DNA of 64,000 nt from Telmatobacter sp. DSM 110680 (lineage in GTDB: Bacteria > Acidobacteriota > Terriglobia > Terriglobales > Acidobacteriaceae): NCBI RefSeq assembly GCF_039994875.1, contig NZ_CP121196.1, positions 1,922,001 to 1,986,000 on the forward strand, read 5' to 3'. Below the pieces are notes generated by a model. That model was not told the DNA's origin and did not search any database. It was given only the letters and a program-made list of their open reading frames with translations. The stretch's first letter is position 1, and the number at the start of each line of letters is the position of its first letter. Positions 17,096-25,927 of the stretch are shown here, one piece after another. A program made the position numbers and the translations under genes.

Positions 17096-17860
17096 CTAGA
17101 CTACAGGCGTGCGTATCGCCGTGTACAACCCGGCGATTCCAAAGGTGTAGGGCTGCCAATCGCAATTGGAATATCCGGCATGCTGCATTAGAGCGAGCAT
17201 TTCGGGCGGTGACGGAAAAGCTCCTACCGATGCGGGAAGATAGCTGTACGGTCCGTCTTTGCCGCAGATCACGCGACCAATCGCCGGCAAAACACGACGA
17301 AAATAGAGCGCATAGAGCTTGCCGATCGGGCCGCCGGGCTCGCTGAATTCAAGGATGCCGAGTTGGCCACCAGGCTTGAGCACGCGATGAAATTCGCGCA
17401 GTCCCGCTTCATAGTTGGCCAAGTTGCGAAAGCCGAATGCCGTAACAATCAAATCGAGCGATCCTGAGCGCAATGGCAGATGCAGAGCGTCCGCTTCAAG
17501 AGCGATGGCGCTGGAGCGGTTTGGTCTGTCGGCGCCAAATTTAAGGGCACCCCGTCGCAACATGCCATGCGAAAAGTCGGCTCCGAGAATAGGGCGCGCA
17601 TTATGCGGGCGACGTTTGAGCAGCGCCATCGTCAGATCGCCGGTGCCGCAACATATGTCCAGAACAGCAGAATTGGGATCGGCCAGCACTGAACTGAACT
17701 GCCGAGCAGTCCTTCTCCACCAGAGTCGATCGATGTTGGCCGAAAGCACGTGATTGAGCAAATCGTAACGCGGTGCAATGGCGTCGAACATCTGCTGCAC
17801 GGCTTCCGCAGCGTGCGATTCGTCCTGAGCCCCCTTCGGCTTTGCACCGGTTGTCGGCAT
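17096..17860 (-). CDS. ubiE: Demethylmenaquinone methyltransferase
   Basis: 254 residues from ATG 17860, with AGG at good spacing. UbiE/MenG signatures: FDAIAPRYDLLNHVLSANID, SAM-binding VLDICCGTGDLTMAL, FGFRNLANYEAGLREFHRVL and LKPGGQLGILEFSEP. It performs the C-methylation of demethylmenaquinone (and of the ubiquinone precursor where that exists); menaquinone is expected in this lineage. It follows the small CxxC gene by 4 bp and precedes the CDF gene by 8 bp, with aroB further upstream in the same run. Confidence 0.93.
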   Translation of the reverse strand: MPTTGAKPKGAQDESHAAEAVQQMFDAIAPRYDLLNHVLSANIDRLWWRRTARQFSSVLADPNSAVLDICCGTGDLTMALLKRRPHNARPILGADFSHGMLRRGALKFGADRPNRSSAIALEADALHLPLRSGSLDLIVTAFGFRNLANYEAGLREFHRVLKPGGQLGILEFSEPGGPIGKLYALYFRRVLPAIGRVICGKDGPYSYLPASVGAFPSPPEMLALMQHAGYSNCDWQPYTFGIAGLYTAIRTPVV

Positions 17861-17864
17861 GAGT

Positions 17865-18146
17865 TTACCTGCCCATCCCGAGCTTGAGTGCAGACTTATC
17901 AAGCTCTGTCAGATCTTCACAATAAAACTGCTTGAGAGTCACGCCACACGATGGGCAGTAGTTCAGCAGCATCTCCGAAACGCTCGACATCGGCGACTCA
18001 GTAAACGGCGGCAGGGCCTCGGGGTCGAGCGCTCGATTTTGCAAAACGAATACGAAACTGTCTGGATATCGCGCTGTAAACACGGCGAATTCCCGCAGTC
18101 CGGCGTTTTCATGTAATCGTCTGAATGTTTCGCAGCAAAACTTCAT
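17865..18146 (-). CDS. Small hypothetical protein with CPSCG motif
   Basis: 93 residues from ATG 18146, which has GGAG 7-8 nt upstream; the longer open frame would overlap aroB. It contains CC in MKFCCETFRRLHENAG near the N-terminus, FVFVLQNRALDPE in the middle and a single CPSCG near the end, which could hold a metal only as a dimer or with the N-terminal cysteines. I recognise no family. It is packed between aroB (16 bp) and menG (4 bp). Confidence 0.6.
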   Translation of the reverse strand: MKFCCETFRRLHENAGLREFAVFTARYPDSFVFVLQNRALDPEALPPFTESPMSSVSEMLLNYCPSCGVTLKQFYCEDLTELDKSALKLGMGR

Positions 18147-18162
18147 TCGCTCTCTCCGGACA

Positions 18163-19263
18163 TCACGCGCGAGTTTCCTTCGCTTGCGAAAGCATGTAGC
18201 TGATTGCAGCATCAAGCTCTATCGCTACCAGATCTTCAATGACGCCCGCATCGCCAACACCGATGGGAAGAACGAATCGCCGCACACCGCCTACGTTCTT
18301 TTTGTCGCCGCCAGTGGCTGCAGCGAGCTTGCGCGCGCTGAGTTTCAGTCCGGGCAAAGGGCCATAGAGGTGAATCAGATTCTCAAGGCGTGCTGCCTGG
18401 GCACCGGTAATGCTTCTGCGACGGTGCGCAACAAACAGCGCAGCAATCATGCCCCATCCCACCGCTTCGCCATGCAGAAGAGCCTTGTAACGTGTCGCCT
18501 GTTCGATGGCGTGGCCAACGGTGTGGCCCAGGTTCAGAATCATGCGCAGTCCGTTTTCGCGTTCGTCCCGATTCACCACTCCAGCCTTCATACGAATCGA
18601 TGCGGCAATCACTTTTTCCAATGCTTTCGGATTGCGGCCGAGAACTTCGTTTACGTTCTCTTCCATGAAGCGGACCAGGGAACGATCGCGAATGATGCCG
18701 GCTTTGATGCTTTCCATCAGGCCGGCGCGGAGTTCCCGATCAGGAAGCGTGCCCAGCACATCGATGTCAGCAAAGACGGCGACTGGATGATGAAAGCTGC
18801 CGACGAGGTTTTTTCCTTCCGGCAGATTTACTCCAGTTTTTCCGCCGACCGACGAATCCACCTGCGCAAGAAATGTGGTCGGGACTTGAACGTACTGGAT
18901 TCCGCGCATGAAGATCGCAGCCAGAAACCCGCCAACGTCTCCCACAATCCCGCCGCCGAAAGCGATCAACAGGGAACCGCGATCGCCGCCTGCTGCAACC
19001 ATCTGGCGCAGAAGCTTCTCAACGCTCTGCATGGTCTTGTGCTTCTCTCCCGGAGCTAGAAACAGCGTCACAGGGGGATCGGAGAATGACTTGAGAAATT
19101 CATTGCCCCAAAGCGCCCAGATTTCCGGCGAAGTCAGGACAAACACCCGCCGGGGCAATTTTCCAGATGCTCGTTGAATGCGAGGTACGAGCGAGCCGAT
19201 CAGTCCGCTGCCGGTCACGACGTCGTATTTTGCCGAAGGTGTATCGACTCGAATGGTTTGCAC
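18163..19263 (-). CDS. aroB: 3-dehydroquinate synthase
   Basis: 366 residues, full length, GTG start with GGAAG close upstream. NAD- and Zn-binding features are present: FGGGIVGDVGGFLAAIFMRG, VPTTFLAQVDSSVGGKTGVN and LNLGHTVGHAIEQ with LLHGEAVGWGM. It converts DAHP to 3-dehydroquinate, the second shikimate-pathway step. It is the first gene of a minus-strand run with the CxxC protein, menG and the CDF transporter, and diverges from the Hsp70-like gene with 78 bp between. Confidence 0.96.
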   Translation of the reverse strand: MQTIRVDTPSAKYDVVTGSGLIGSLVPRIQRASGKLPRRVFVLTSPEIWALWGNEFLKSFSDPPVTLFLAPGEKHKTMQSVEKLLRQMVAAGGDRGSLLIAFGGGIVGDVGGFLAAIFMRGIQYVQVPTTFLAQVDSSVGGKTGVNLPEGKNLVGSFHHPVAVFADIDVLGTLPDRELRAGLMESIKAGIIRDRSLVRFMEENVNEVLGRNPKALEKVIAASIRMKAGVVNRDERENGLRMILNLGHTVGHAIEQATRYKALLHGEAVGWGMIAALFVAHRRRSITGAQAARLENLIHLYGPLPGLKLSARKLAAATGGDKKNVGGVRRFVLPIGVGDAGVIEDLVAIELDAAISYMLSQAKETRA

Positions 19264-19325
19264 GTTGCTTCCATCCTAACGGAATCAGGCGCATGGGACG
19301 GCCCCTTCAAGCCGACAATTCCTGT

Positions 19326-19341
19326 TGGTAAACTGGTAAAC
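19326..19341 (+). repeat. Perfect 8-bp tandem repeat just before the Hsp70-like start
   Basis: TGGTAAAC occurs twice in direct contact (19326-19333 and 19334-19341), ending one base before the ATG. It occupies the place where a Shine-Dalgarno would be expected and none is present. It could be an operator or chance. Confidence 0.4.
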
Positions 19342-20862
19342 ATGCGTATCGGTATTGATTTTGGAACTACCCGTGTTGTCGTAGCGGCTGTGGATCGTGG
19401 CAATTTTCCTCTGGTTTATTTTGAGTCCCCGGACGGACAGATGCGGGACTGGTTTCCCCCCGTAGTTGGCGTGAAAGGTGAACAGCGCCTGTACGGCTGG
19501 GAAGCAATGAGCAAGCAGGATGACAAAGACTGGACGCTGCTGCGTTCTCCCAAGCGCTCGCTCCGCACCGCCGGACCCAGGACGAAAATACAAATTGCCG
19601 ATCAAACCCTCTCTCTTCAGACGCTGATGGCGGAGATGATGGCATCGCTCAAGTCGCAATTGCTCGAGCATTCAAACCTCGGTGCGGAGCCAAACGAAGT
19701 TCTCGAGGTCATGTTGGGTGTTCCAGCCAACGCCAACAGCAATCAACGTTTCCTCACCGAAGAGGCAGCAAGCGCCGGAGGATTCGTGGTGCTAGGCCTT
19801 ATGAATGAGCCATCCGCGGCTGCGATCGAATACGCCTACCGCAATAGCGCCGAACGGAAGCACCGCGCGGGAGGCAGCCTGCTGGTTTACGACCTTGGCG
19901 GAGGCACGTTCGACGTCTCCCTGTTAACCCTGGGCGCGACCGAACACACAGTAGAGGCCTCAGATGGTCTTCCACACGTAGGAGGCGAGGATTTCGATGA
20001 AATCCTGGCAGACCTCGCTCAGGAAATCGCGAAGTTGCCGTCACCCCTCACGTCCGTCGAACGCCGCGTTCTGTTGGAGGAATGCCGGGAGAAGAAAGAG
20101 TCCCTCAGTCCGAACACGCGAAAGATCACTATCGATCTTGAGCGTGTACGCCCGGAGTCGGAGCAGGTGACATTTTCGGCTGATCTCTACTACGAACGCT
20201 GCCGCTCTTTGATCGAATCAACCCGCGAGGTCGTTGAAAGACTGCTCGCGGCTCATCCGGGTGCACAACTCGATACCTTGTACGTAACAGGAGGCGGCTC
20301 GGAACTTCCGCCGGTTGCCCGTGTTCTGAAGGAGATGTTCGGGCGCAAGGTGCGCCGGTCAGCTTACATGCGATCCGCCTCCGCCGTAGGGCTGGCCATT
20401 CGTGCGTCTTCCGCTTCAGAGCGGCTGCACGAGCGCTTTAACCACAATTTCGGTATTTGGCGCGAGGCGGAATCCGGTGGGGCTATTGTTTTTGATCTGA
20501 TCTTCCCGCGCGGTATGAAGTTGCCGGAGCCGGGCCAACCTGCGTTGCGAATTGAGCGCACCTATCGGCCCGCACATAATATCGGACACTTCCGCTACCT
20601 TGAGTGCTCAAGGCTGGACGACCGCGGTCAGCCCATCGGGGAGATCACGAATTGGGAGCAGATTCAGTTTCCGTTCGATCCGCGTCTATCGGCCTCTCCC
20701 GATCTGTCCGCCCTTTCAGTGGAACCGATGAGTGCAAGCGGTGGCATGCTAGCGCGGGAAGAATATTCGTGCGATGCAAATGGAAACTTGCGTGTAAAAA
20801 TTTCCGCCCTTCCATCCGGGAAGGAGAGGGAATATCTGATCAGTCAGTCTGCATCGAGTTGA
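19342..20862 (+). CDS. Hsp70-like ATPase with short, atypical C-terminal domain
   Basis: 506 residues from ATG 19342; the frame runs open from 19174 but the family starts at MRIGIDFGTT. The actin-like ATPase motifs are present: phosphate-1 GIDFGTTRVVVAA, phosphate-2 LVYDLGGGTFDVSLL, and adenosine YVTGGGSELPPVARVL. NEPSAAAIEYAYR is the DnaK-type connect region. After the ATPase (about 1-385) only about 120 residues remain, forming what looks like a beta-rich domain, without the DnaK substrate-binding lid. It is not the housekeeping DnaK, and neither dnaJ nor grpE is close. Function unknown beyond ATP-driven chaperone-like activity. Confidence 0.87.
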   Translation: MRIGIDFGTTRVVVAAVDRGNFPLVYFESPDGQMRDWFPPVVGVKGEQRLYGWEAMSKQDDKDWTLLRSPKRSLRTAGPRTKIQIADQTLSLQTLMAEMMASLKSQLLEHSNLGAEPNEVLEVMLGVPANANSNQRFLTEEAASAGGFVVLGLMNEPSAAAIEYAYRNSAERKHRAGGSLLVYDLGGGTFDVSLLTLGATEHTVEASDGLPHVGGEDFDEILADLAQEIAKLPSPLTSVERRVLLEECREKKESLSPNTRKITIDLERVRPESEQVTFSADLYYERCRSLIESTREVVERLLAAHPGAQLDTLYVTGGGSELPPVARVLKEMFGRKVRRSAYMRSASAVGLAIRASSASERLHERFNHNFGIWREAESGGAIVFDLIFPRGMKLPEPGQPALRIERTYRPAHNIGHFRYLECSRLDDRGQPIGEITNWEQIQFPFDPRLSASPDLSALSVEPMSASGGMLAREEYSCDANGNLRVKISALPSGKEREYLISQSASS

Positions 20863-21018
20863 CCATTATTGAATCATTGAATCGATGCTCCGGAAGAATC
20901 CAACGGACAGTTTCATCCATCCAAGACAAGTAGGTTTCGGGTTCGAAACTGCGCGTTCTTAAGTTATTTATCCGACATTTGAGTCATTAACAACAAAGCT
21001 GGAAATGAGTAGACGTTT
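20863..21018. other. Intergenic segment with a short hairpin
   Basis: GTTTCG (20934-20939) pairs with CGAAAC (20944-20949) around a 4-nt loop. No T-run follows, so it is a weak terminator candidate at best. I see nothing else. Confidence 0.35.
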
Positions 21019-21402
21019 ATGAATTCTCATGCTCGTGTGCTGGTTGTGAGCCGTGACGAGATGCTGCTGAGAACGAGAGAGATGATATTAGGAGCATTTT
21101 TTACTGTGGAGGGTGCGGGACGATTGCCCGAAGCGGTGACCGCAATGAAACGTAGCAAGTTTGATCTGATCGTATTGTGTCATTCGCTTACCGCCGACGA
21201 ATGCGAAGGCCTTGCATTTCTGGCGCAGCAGCACACCCCGCGTCCATTGATCCTCGCCATGAGTGCATCGTCGCGAGCGAACGCAAAGTCATGGGCCGAC
21301 TGTCAGCTTGGAGTGGATGCTGGGCCTTACGCACTGGTGAAGAAATGTGCAGAAATGCTTGGCTTTGTGCTCAAAAGCAAAGCCAAGGCCGCGCATGCGT
21401 AA
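21019..21402 (+). CDS. Degenerate response-regulator receiver domain protein
   Basis: 127 residues, one CheY-like fold: HARVLVVSRDEMLLRTREMI, then KFDLIVLCHSLTADECEGL, PRPLILAMSASS and a terminal helix with LVKKC. In the strand-3 position where the phosphorylated Asp sits (DLxxxD) the residue is Cys, and the acidic pair at the first loop is reduced to RD. It therefore cannot be a normal phospho-receiver and probably acts, if at all, as a pseudo-receiver or by protein contact. No kinase is adjacent. nadB follows after 33 bp. Confidence 0.75.
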   Translation: MNSHARVLVVSRDEMLLRTREMILGAFFTVEGAGRLPEAVTAMKRSKFDLIVLCHSLTADECEGLAFLAQQHTPRPLILAMSASSRANAKSWADCQLGVDAGPYALVKKCAEMLGFVLKSKAKAAHA

Positions 21403-21435
21403 AACCGCTCGGCATGTATCTCCCGTTCGAACCGG

Positions 21436-23067
21436 ATGATAGCCTCGACATTGATGGCATTGGCATCTTCAGTGGATTTTCTGGTGATGGGAGCAGGGGT
21501 GGCAGGGTTACGTGCTGCCATCGAACTTGCCGATCATGGTGAAGTTTTAGTTATCACGAAGGAATGGCTCGGCGAGTCGAACACGCATTATGCGCAGGGA
21601 GGGATCGCCGTGGCATTAGCGGACGATGCCCAGGACATAGCTCTTCACTTCGAAGACACAATTTCAGCCGGGGATGGGCTCGTGTTTCAGCCGGCTGCTC
21701 AGGTGCTTGTGGCAGAGGGTCCACTGCGAGTTGCCGAGTTGATTGAGTGGGGAACGCGCTTCGACGCGGACTGTGGCAAGCTGATGCGTACACGGGAAGG
21801 CGCGCATTCACTGCCGCGTATTCTGCATGCCAACGGAGACGCGACGGGCGCGGAAATCAGTCGTTCCCTCGTCGAATATGCTCATGCGCACCCTCGGATC
21901 AAGTTTGCTGAGTGGACAATGGTCACCAATTTGCTGCTGGCCGATGGTCGCGTGGTCGGGGCTGAGCTTGCCTCGGCAAATCCACTTGAAAACGAGCAGC
22001 TGAACCCTAAACGGATAAGTGCTCGCGCAATTCTCATTGCGTCGGGCGGTGCCGGGCAGGTGTACAGCGATACCACGAATCCCGAGGTTGCCACAGGCGA
22101 TGGCCTCGCGCTCGCTCTCGAAGCCGGTGCTGAATTAGCGGACATGGAGTTCTATCAATTTCATCCGACCGCGTTTTCGCTCGCGGGAGCGCCGCGTTTT
22201 CTGATTTCCGAGGCGCTTCGTGGGGAGGGTGCTTATCTCCGCAACGATCGTGGCGAGCGCTTCATGGAGCGCTATCATCCACTGCTTGAACTGGCTCCGC
22301 GCGACGTGGTTGCCCGCGCTATCACCCGCGAGGGTTTAGGCGACGAGGGTGAAACGCGCCCAGTCTATCTCGATATGCGCCATGTGAGGGATGTTGATCT
22401 TCATCAGAGATTTCCCGGCATCAGCAAATTCCTCGCAAGATATTCACTGGACCTCGCGCTTGATCTGATTCCGGTGCGTCCGGCCGCACATTACCTCATG
22501 GGTGGGATTCGCACCGATCTTGCGGGACGGACCTCGGTGCCCGGCCTCTATGCGGCGGGTGAAGTTGCCTGTACGGGCGTACACGGCGCCAATCGACTCG
22601 CATCAAATTCCTTGCTCGAAGGACTGGTTTTCGGTGCGCGCGCGGCCCAGGCAATGATTGAAGACCGATTGTCCCTGGTACCGGTTCCGTCTGATCCGTT
22701 TGAAAATCGGCCTTTGGGAAGCGACGATGCAGCAATGGTTGCGCAACAGGTCCTCAGCTTGCGACGTGCGATGTGGGCGGATGGGGGGCTACTGCGTTCT
22801 GCCTCAAGCCTTGAGGCTGGGCTGCAGGCGCAGGCACAATGCGAAGTCTGCCTGTGGGAGATTGTGCAGGCCGGAAAGATGAGTCGCAGTCTCTTCGAAG
22901 GACAGTGTATGGCCCGCGTAGCTGGAGCGATCCTATGCTCCGCTCTTGCTCGTCAAGAGAGCCGCGGTGCCCATTTTCGCAGTGATTATCCGCGTCGGGA
23001 CGACAATGAATTCCAAAAGCACTCGGTTTTCACGAAAAATGGAAACGTCGCATTTGAACGCTGGTGA
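21436..23067 (+). CDS. nadB: L-aspartate oxidase
   Basis: 543 residues, full length; ATG 21454 is an alternative start. FAD-binding DFLVMGAGVAGLRAAIELA at the N-terminus, SNTHYAQGGIAVAL, the fumarate-reductase-type EFYQFHPTAF, and the active-site region ISEALRGEGAYLRN with PAAHYLMGGIRTD and GVHGANRLASNSLLEG. It oxidises aspartate to iminoaspartate, the first step of de novo NAD synthesis. nadA and nadC are not in this window. Confidence 0.96.
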   Translation: MIASTLMALASSVDFLVMGAGVAGLRAAIELADHGEVLVITKEWLGESNTHYAQGGIAVALADDAQDIALHFEDTISAGDGLVFQPAAQVLVAEGPLRVAELIEWGTRFDADCGKLMRTREGAHSLPRILHANGDATGAEISRSLVEYAHAHPRIKFAEWTMVTNLLLADGRVVGAELASANPLENEQLNPKRISARAILIASGGAGQVYSDTTNPEVATGDGLALALEAGAELADMEFYQFHPTAFSLAGAPRFLISEALRGEGAYLRNDRGERFMERYHPLLELAPRDVVARAITREGLGDEGETRPVYLDMRHVRDVDLHQRFPGISKFLARYSLDLALDLIPVRPAAHYLMGGIRTDLAGRTSVPGLYAAGEVACTGVHGANRLASNSLLEGLVFGARAAQAMIEDRLSLVPVPSDPFENRPLGSDDAAMVAQQVLSLRRAMWADGGLLRSASSLEAGLQAQAQCEVCLWEIVQAGKMSRSLFEGQCMARVAGAILCSALARQESRGAHFRSDYPRRDDNEFQKHSVFTKNGNVAFERW

Positions 23068-23100
23068 GTTAGGCTTTACGGTGGATTATTCGATTGCCGA

Positions 23101-23126
23101 TTCTTCGATGGGTGTCTGTCGAAGAA
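23101..23126. repeat. Inverted repeat between nadB and the secreted paralogs
   Basis: TTCTTCGA (23101-23108) and TCGAAGAA (23119-23126) are perfectly complementary arms separated by 10 nt. No T-run follows. It could be an operator for the downstream pair or a weak terminator for nadB. Confidence 0.4.
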
Positions 23127-23168
23127 ATGCAGAAAACGCCTCGAAATGCGGCGGATCTTGAAGAGCGC

Positions 23169-23174
23169 TATAAT
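23169..23174 (+). promoter_or_regulatory. Possible -10 element upstream of the secreted paralog pair
   Basis: A perfect TATAAT lies 180 bp before ATG 23354. No good -35 is visible at 16-18 bp. Weak assignment. Confidence 0.25.
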
Positions 23175-23353
23175 CGCCAGTTCATTCATCTCATGCGAAT
23201 CGCGGCTTCAGCGCATCGGACCGCGGAGTCTGCATTGGGATGACAGCTTTTTCCCGCGCCCTGACGATAAGAATGAGCGCGAGAAGCTATGCGCAGAACC
23301 TGCGTTGCGGCGAAGACGTCTCAATTGCAGGGCTGACTCGGAAAGACACGGCG

Positions 23354-24667
23354 ATGCGATGGGCCTCAAAAATTGCGAAACTCCACTTTGCTGTTCTGCT
23401 TGTGATTCTCGCTCCGTTACCGGCGTCAGCCTATGAGCCAGCTACGATTGCGCATCTGGAACAGATATTGGCCGCGGCGCACGGGAAGCCAGACAAGGCC
23501 CTGGCGAAACAGCTGGGCGAGCTCGAACTGACAGAGCGCCTCAGCACAGCGCGGTTGAAGAAACTTGAGGCCGCTCTCCCTGGTGAAAAGTCGCGGCAGG
23601 TGCTGCTGGTACTCTCTGACCTCTCGGCCTTTCACGATCTTCCCGCCGAGGAAATTCTGCAAGTCCCCGCTCCCGACAGCGATTCGCAGAGCAAAATACT
23701 CGGCAAGGTTGCTGATTATATTCGCGAGGCTTTGCCCCGGCAGATTGATCTCGTCATCTCACGTAATACGTCACAATTCGACAATTTGAAAGTTGTCACC
23801 CTTAGCGGTTCTTCCGAGGCGGCGAAGGAGTGGGCGAAAACCAAGACTGAAGTCGAACTGGAAGCGACGGTTTCGGTGGCTCCGTTGATTGCGGCTGCCG
23901 TGGTAGAAAATCAGCCTTATCACTTCATCGGGAAGAACAGCGAAGCCGTGAATTACCGCAATGGCGCAGAGGAAGTGGCGGGACTCCCGCCAGCGGAGCA
24001 TCGGAAGGTCCCTCCTCAATCCGGCCTTACCAACTGGGGTGTCTTCGGTCCTCTGCTGGAGGTTGTGGTCAATGACGTCTCCGGCGGCAAGACGGAGTGG
24101 AGCCACTGGGAGCAGGGCACACGCAGCGTGCTGGCCGTTTTTCATTACGACGTGCCGGCCGATCAATCGAATTACGATGTGGAGTATTGCTGTTTCACCA
24201 GCGGCAAGACATGGGATTTTAGCGGGAAAGAACTTTGGAATGTCTACGAATCCCTCACTCCCGCTTACCATGGAGAAATAGCCGTGGATCCGATGACCGG
24301 CGCCATACTTCGCCTGACAATCGAAACTGTAATCCCGGAGGGCCAACCCATCTATGGCGCAAAGGTCATGGTGGAATACGGGCCAGTCGAATTGGGCGGT
24401 CGGGAATATCTGCTGCCCGCGAAGAGTGTTTCCATCTCGGTAGCTCCGGTTCCCGTGATGATTCAGGATGGCCACTGCACAGATGGGGCCTGCACGCACG
24501 GGCTCTTCGTTCACCCTAAAGATACGGTTGTCCGCGACACGATCTACACCTCGTATCACGCCTTCCGCGGTGATACGCGCATTCTACCCACGGACGCGTT
24601 TGATAAGGACGCCGATTCACCATCATCCGCTGAATCGCAGCCTGGAATTCCACGGAAGCAGCCATGA
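23354..24667 (+). CDS. Secreted protein of unknown function, paralog A
   Basis: 437 residues from ATG 23354, which places a signal peptide at the N-terminus (hydrophobic stretch about 9-22, likely cleavage after PASA). The N-terminal third is helical and rich in charged residues (LGELELTERLSTARLKKLEA); the C-terminal half looks beta-rich, with TNWGVFGPLLEVVVNDVSGG, YCCFTSGKTWDF and YHGEIAVDPMTGAILRLTIE. It shares this whole layout with the next gene, and the stop overlaps the next ATG by 4 bp. It carries about 35 residues (near 160-195) that the paralog lacks. I recognise no named domain. The VDPxTGAILRLT block resembles a motif in many acidobacterial secreted proteins (recollection, not search). 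Confidence 0.75.
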   Translation: MRWASKIAKLHFAVLLVILAPLPASAYEPATIAHLEQILAAAHGKPDKALAKQLGELELTERLSTARLKKLEAALPGEKSRQVLLVLSDLSAFHDLPAEEILQVPAPDSDSQSKILGKVADYIREALPRQIDLVISRNTSQFDNLKVVTLSGSSEAAKEWAKTKTEVELEATVSVAPLIAAAVVENQPYHFIGKNSEAVNYRNGAEEVAGLPPAEHRKVPPQSGLTNWGVFGPLLEVVVNDVSGGKTEWSHWEQGTRSVLAVFHYDVPADQSNYDVEYCCFTSGKTWDFSGKELWNVYESLTPAYHGEIAVDPMTGAILRLTIETVIPEGQPIYGAKVMVEYGPVELGGREYLLPAKSVSISVAPVPVMIQDGHCTDGACTHGLFVHPKDTVVRDTIYTSYHAFRGDTRILPTDAFDKDADSPSSAESQPGIPRKQP

Positions 24668-25860
24668 CTTTATTACGGAAGGATAAGGCGATCCGCAGGA
24701 TTGGGCTGCTTCTGGTATTTCTCCTCGCAACTGAACTTACTGCGCGAGCTTCTGAACCAACGACGATTGTGCAGTTGGAAGAAACGCTAGCTGCCGATCA
24801 TGGGAAGTCAGACAAAGATGTAGCCAAACAACTTGGCAAGCTGGAACTGAGCGAGCGTCTAAGCACGCTGCGGCTGGAGAAACTCCAGGCCGGCCTGCCT
24901 GGAGAGAAGTCACGTCAAGCTCTCCTGGTTCTCGCAGATACCTCTGCCTTTCAGAACCTTCCTGCAGGTGAAATCCCCAAACTCGCTTCACCCGATCGCG
25001 ACACGCAGGGCACGATCCTTAACAAAGCCACGGATTACATTCGACAGACGCTGCCGCGGCTACCTAACTTCATCGTCAGCCGCAACACCAATCGCTTTGA
25101 AAATTTGAAAGTCGATTACGTCGGCGGTGCGGTTGCAGTGGTAGAAGATCAGCCCTTTCATTTCACCAATACCACTAAGGAAACCGTCACCTATCGCGAT
25201 GGAGCAGAGGCTGTGGTCTTGTCTCCCAACCATCCCGAACACCAGCGAGGTTTGTATAACTGGGGTGTATTCGGCCCGCTGTTGCAGATCGTTGTCACCG
25301 ATATCTTCAGCGGAAAAATGGGCTGGGGTCATTGGGAGCAGGTGAGGAACGGGGCCATGGCAGTGTTTCGCTATTCCGTGCCGCAGGATCAATCGCATTA
25401 CGAAGTGAAGTACTGCTGTTTCAGCAACACGAATAGCTGGCACATCTTTGAGATGCACCCTTCGTATCATGGCGAAATCTCCGTCGATCCGGATACGGGG
25501 GCTATTCTTCGCCTCACCATCCAAACCGATATCCCTTCGAATCACCCCATTTACCGGGCGGACGTGCTGGTGGAGTATGCCCCGGTGGAGATTGCAGGGC
25601 AGCAATACGTATGCCCCACTAAGAGTGTCTCCATTTCGCGTGCAATGAACCGGGTGAACGTTCAGCAAGGACAGTGCGCCGATTACAATTGCCGCCCTGA
25701 CGCGTACGTATACCCCAAGAACACGGCGGTGAACGACACCGTCTATCACTCCTACCATATCTTCCGTTCGGAGATGCGCATCCTGCCAACGGAAGATTCC
25801 GATGTGGAGGGAGTTTCGCCGCAACCGGCGCAGCCCGCGGTCACAACTCCACAACCTTGA
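24664..25860 (+). CDS. Secreted protein of unknown function, paralog B
   Basis: 398 residues with a signal peptide (hydrophobic core about 13-22, likely cleavage after TARA). It is paralogous to the preceding protein along its length: TIVQLEETLAADHGKSDKDV, LELSERLSTLRLEKLQAGLP, YNWGVFGPLLQIVVTDIFSG, YHGEISVDPDTGAILRLTIQ and PTKSVSISRAMNR all have counterparts. Cysteines in YCCF and in GQCADYNCRPD are conserved between the two and may form disulfides. ATG overlaps the previous stop (ATGA), so the pair should be co-translated. Function unknown. Confidence 0.75.
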   Translation: MTLLRKDKAIRRIGLLLVFLLATELTARASEPTTIVQLEETLAADHGKSDKDVAKQLGKLELSERLSTLRLEKLQAGLPGEKSRQALLVLADTSAFQNLPAGEIPKLASPDRDTQGTILNKATDYIRQTLPRLPNFIVSRNTNRFENLKVDYVGGAVAVVEDQPFHFTNTTKETVTYRDGAEAVVLSPNHPEHQRGLYNWGVFGPLLQIVVTDIFSGKMGWGHWEQVRNGAMAVFRYSVPQDQSHYEVKYCCFSNTNSWHIFEMHPSYHGEISVDPDTGAILRLTIQTDIPSNHPIYRADVLVEYAPVEIAGQQYVCPTKSVSISRAMNRVNVQQGQCADYNCRPDAYVYPKNTAVNDTVYHSYHIFRSEMRILPTEDSDVEGVSPQPAQPAVTTPQP

Positions 25861-25884
25861 CGCGTTGCACATCGCTAAAAAAAG

Positions 25885-25908
25885 AGGCGATCGCCGAAGT
25901 GATCGCCT
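25885..25908 (-). terminator. Bidirectional hairpin terminator between paralog B and the TonB-type receptor
   Basis: AGGCGATC (25885-25892) pairs with GATCGCCT (25901-25908) around an 8-nt loop. On the minus strand it is followed by a run of seven Ts, making a strong terminator for the receptor gene; on the plus strand the T-run is short. Confidence 0.8.
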
Positions 25909-25927
25909 TTGCGTTCCAACTTTGAAA

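Noticed and set aside
20934..20960. GGTTCGAA segment as a tRNA T-arm
   Set aside because: No acceptor stem, anticodon arm or CCA-side pairing can be drawn around it; it is a simple hairpin.
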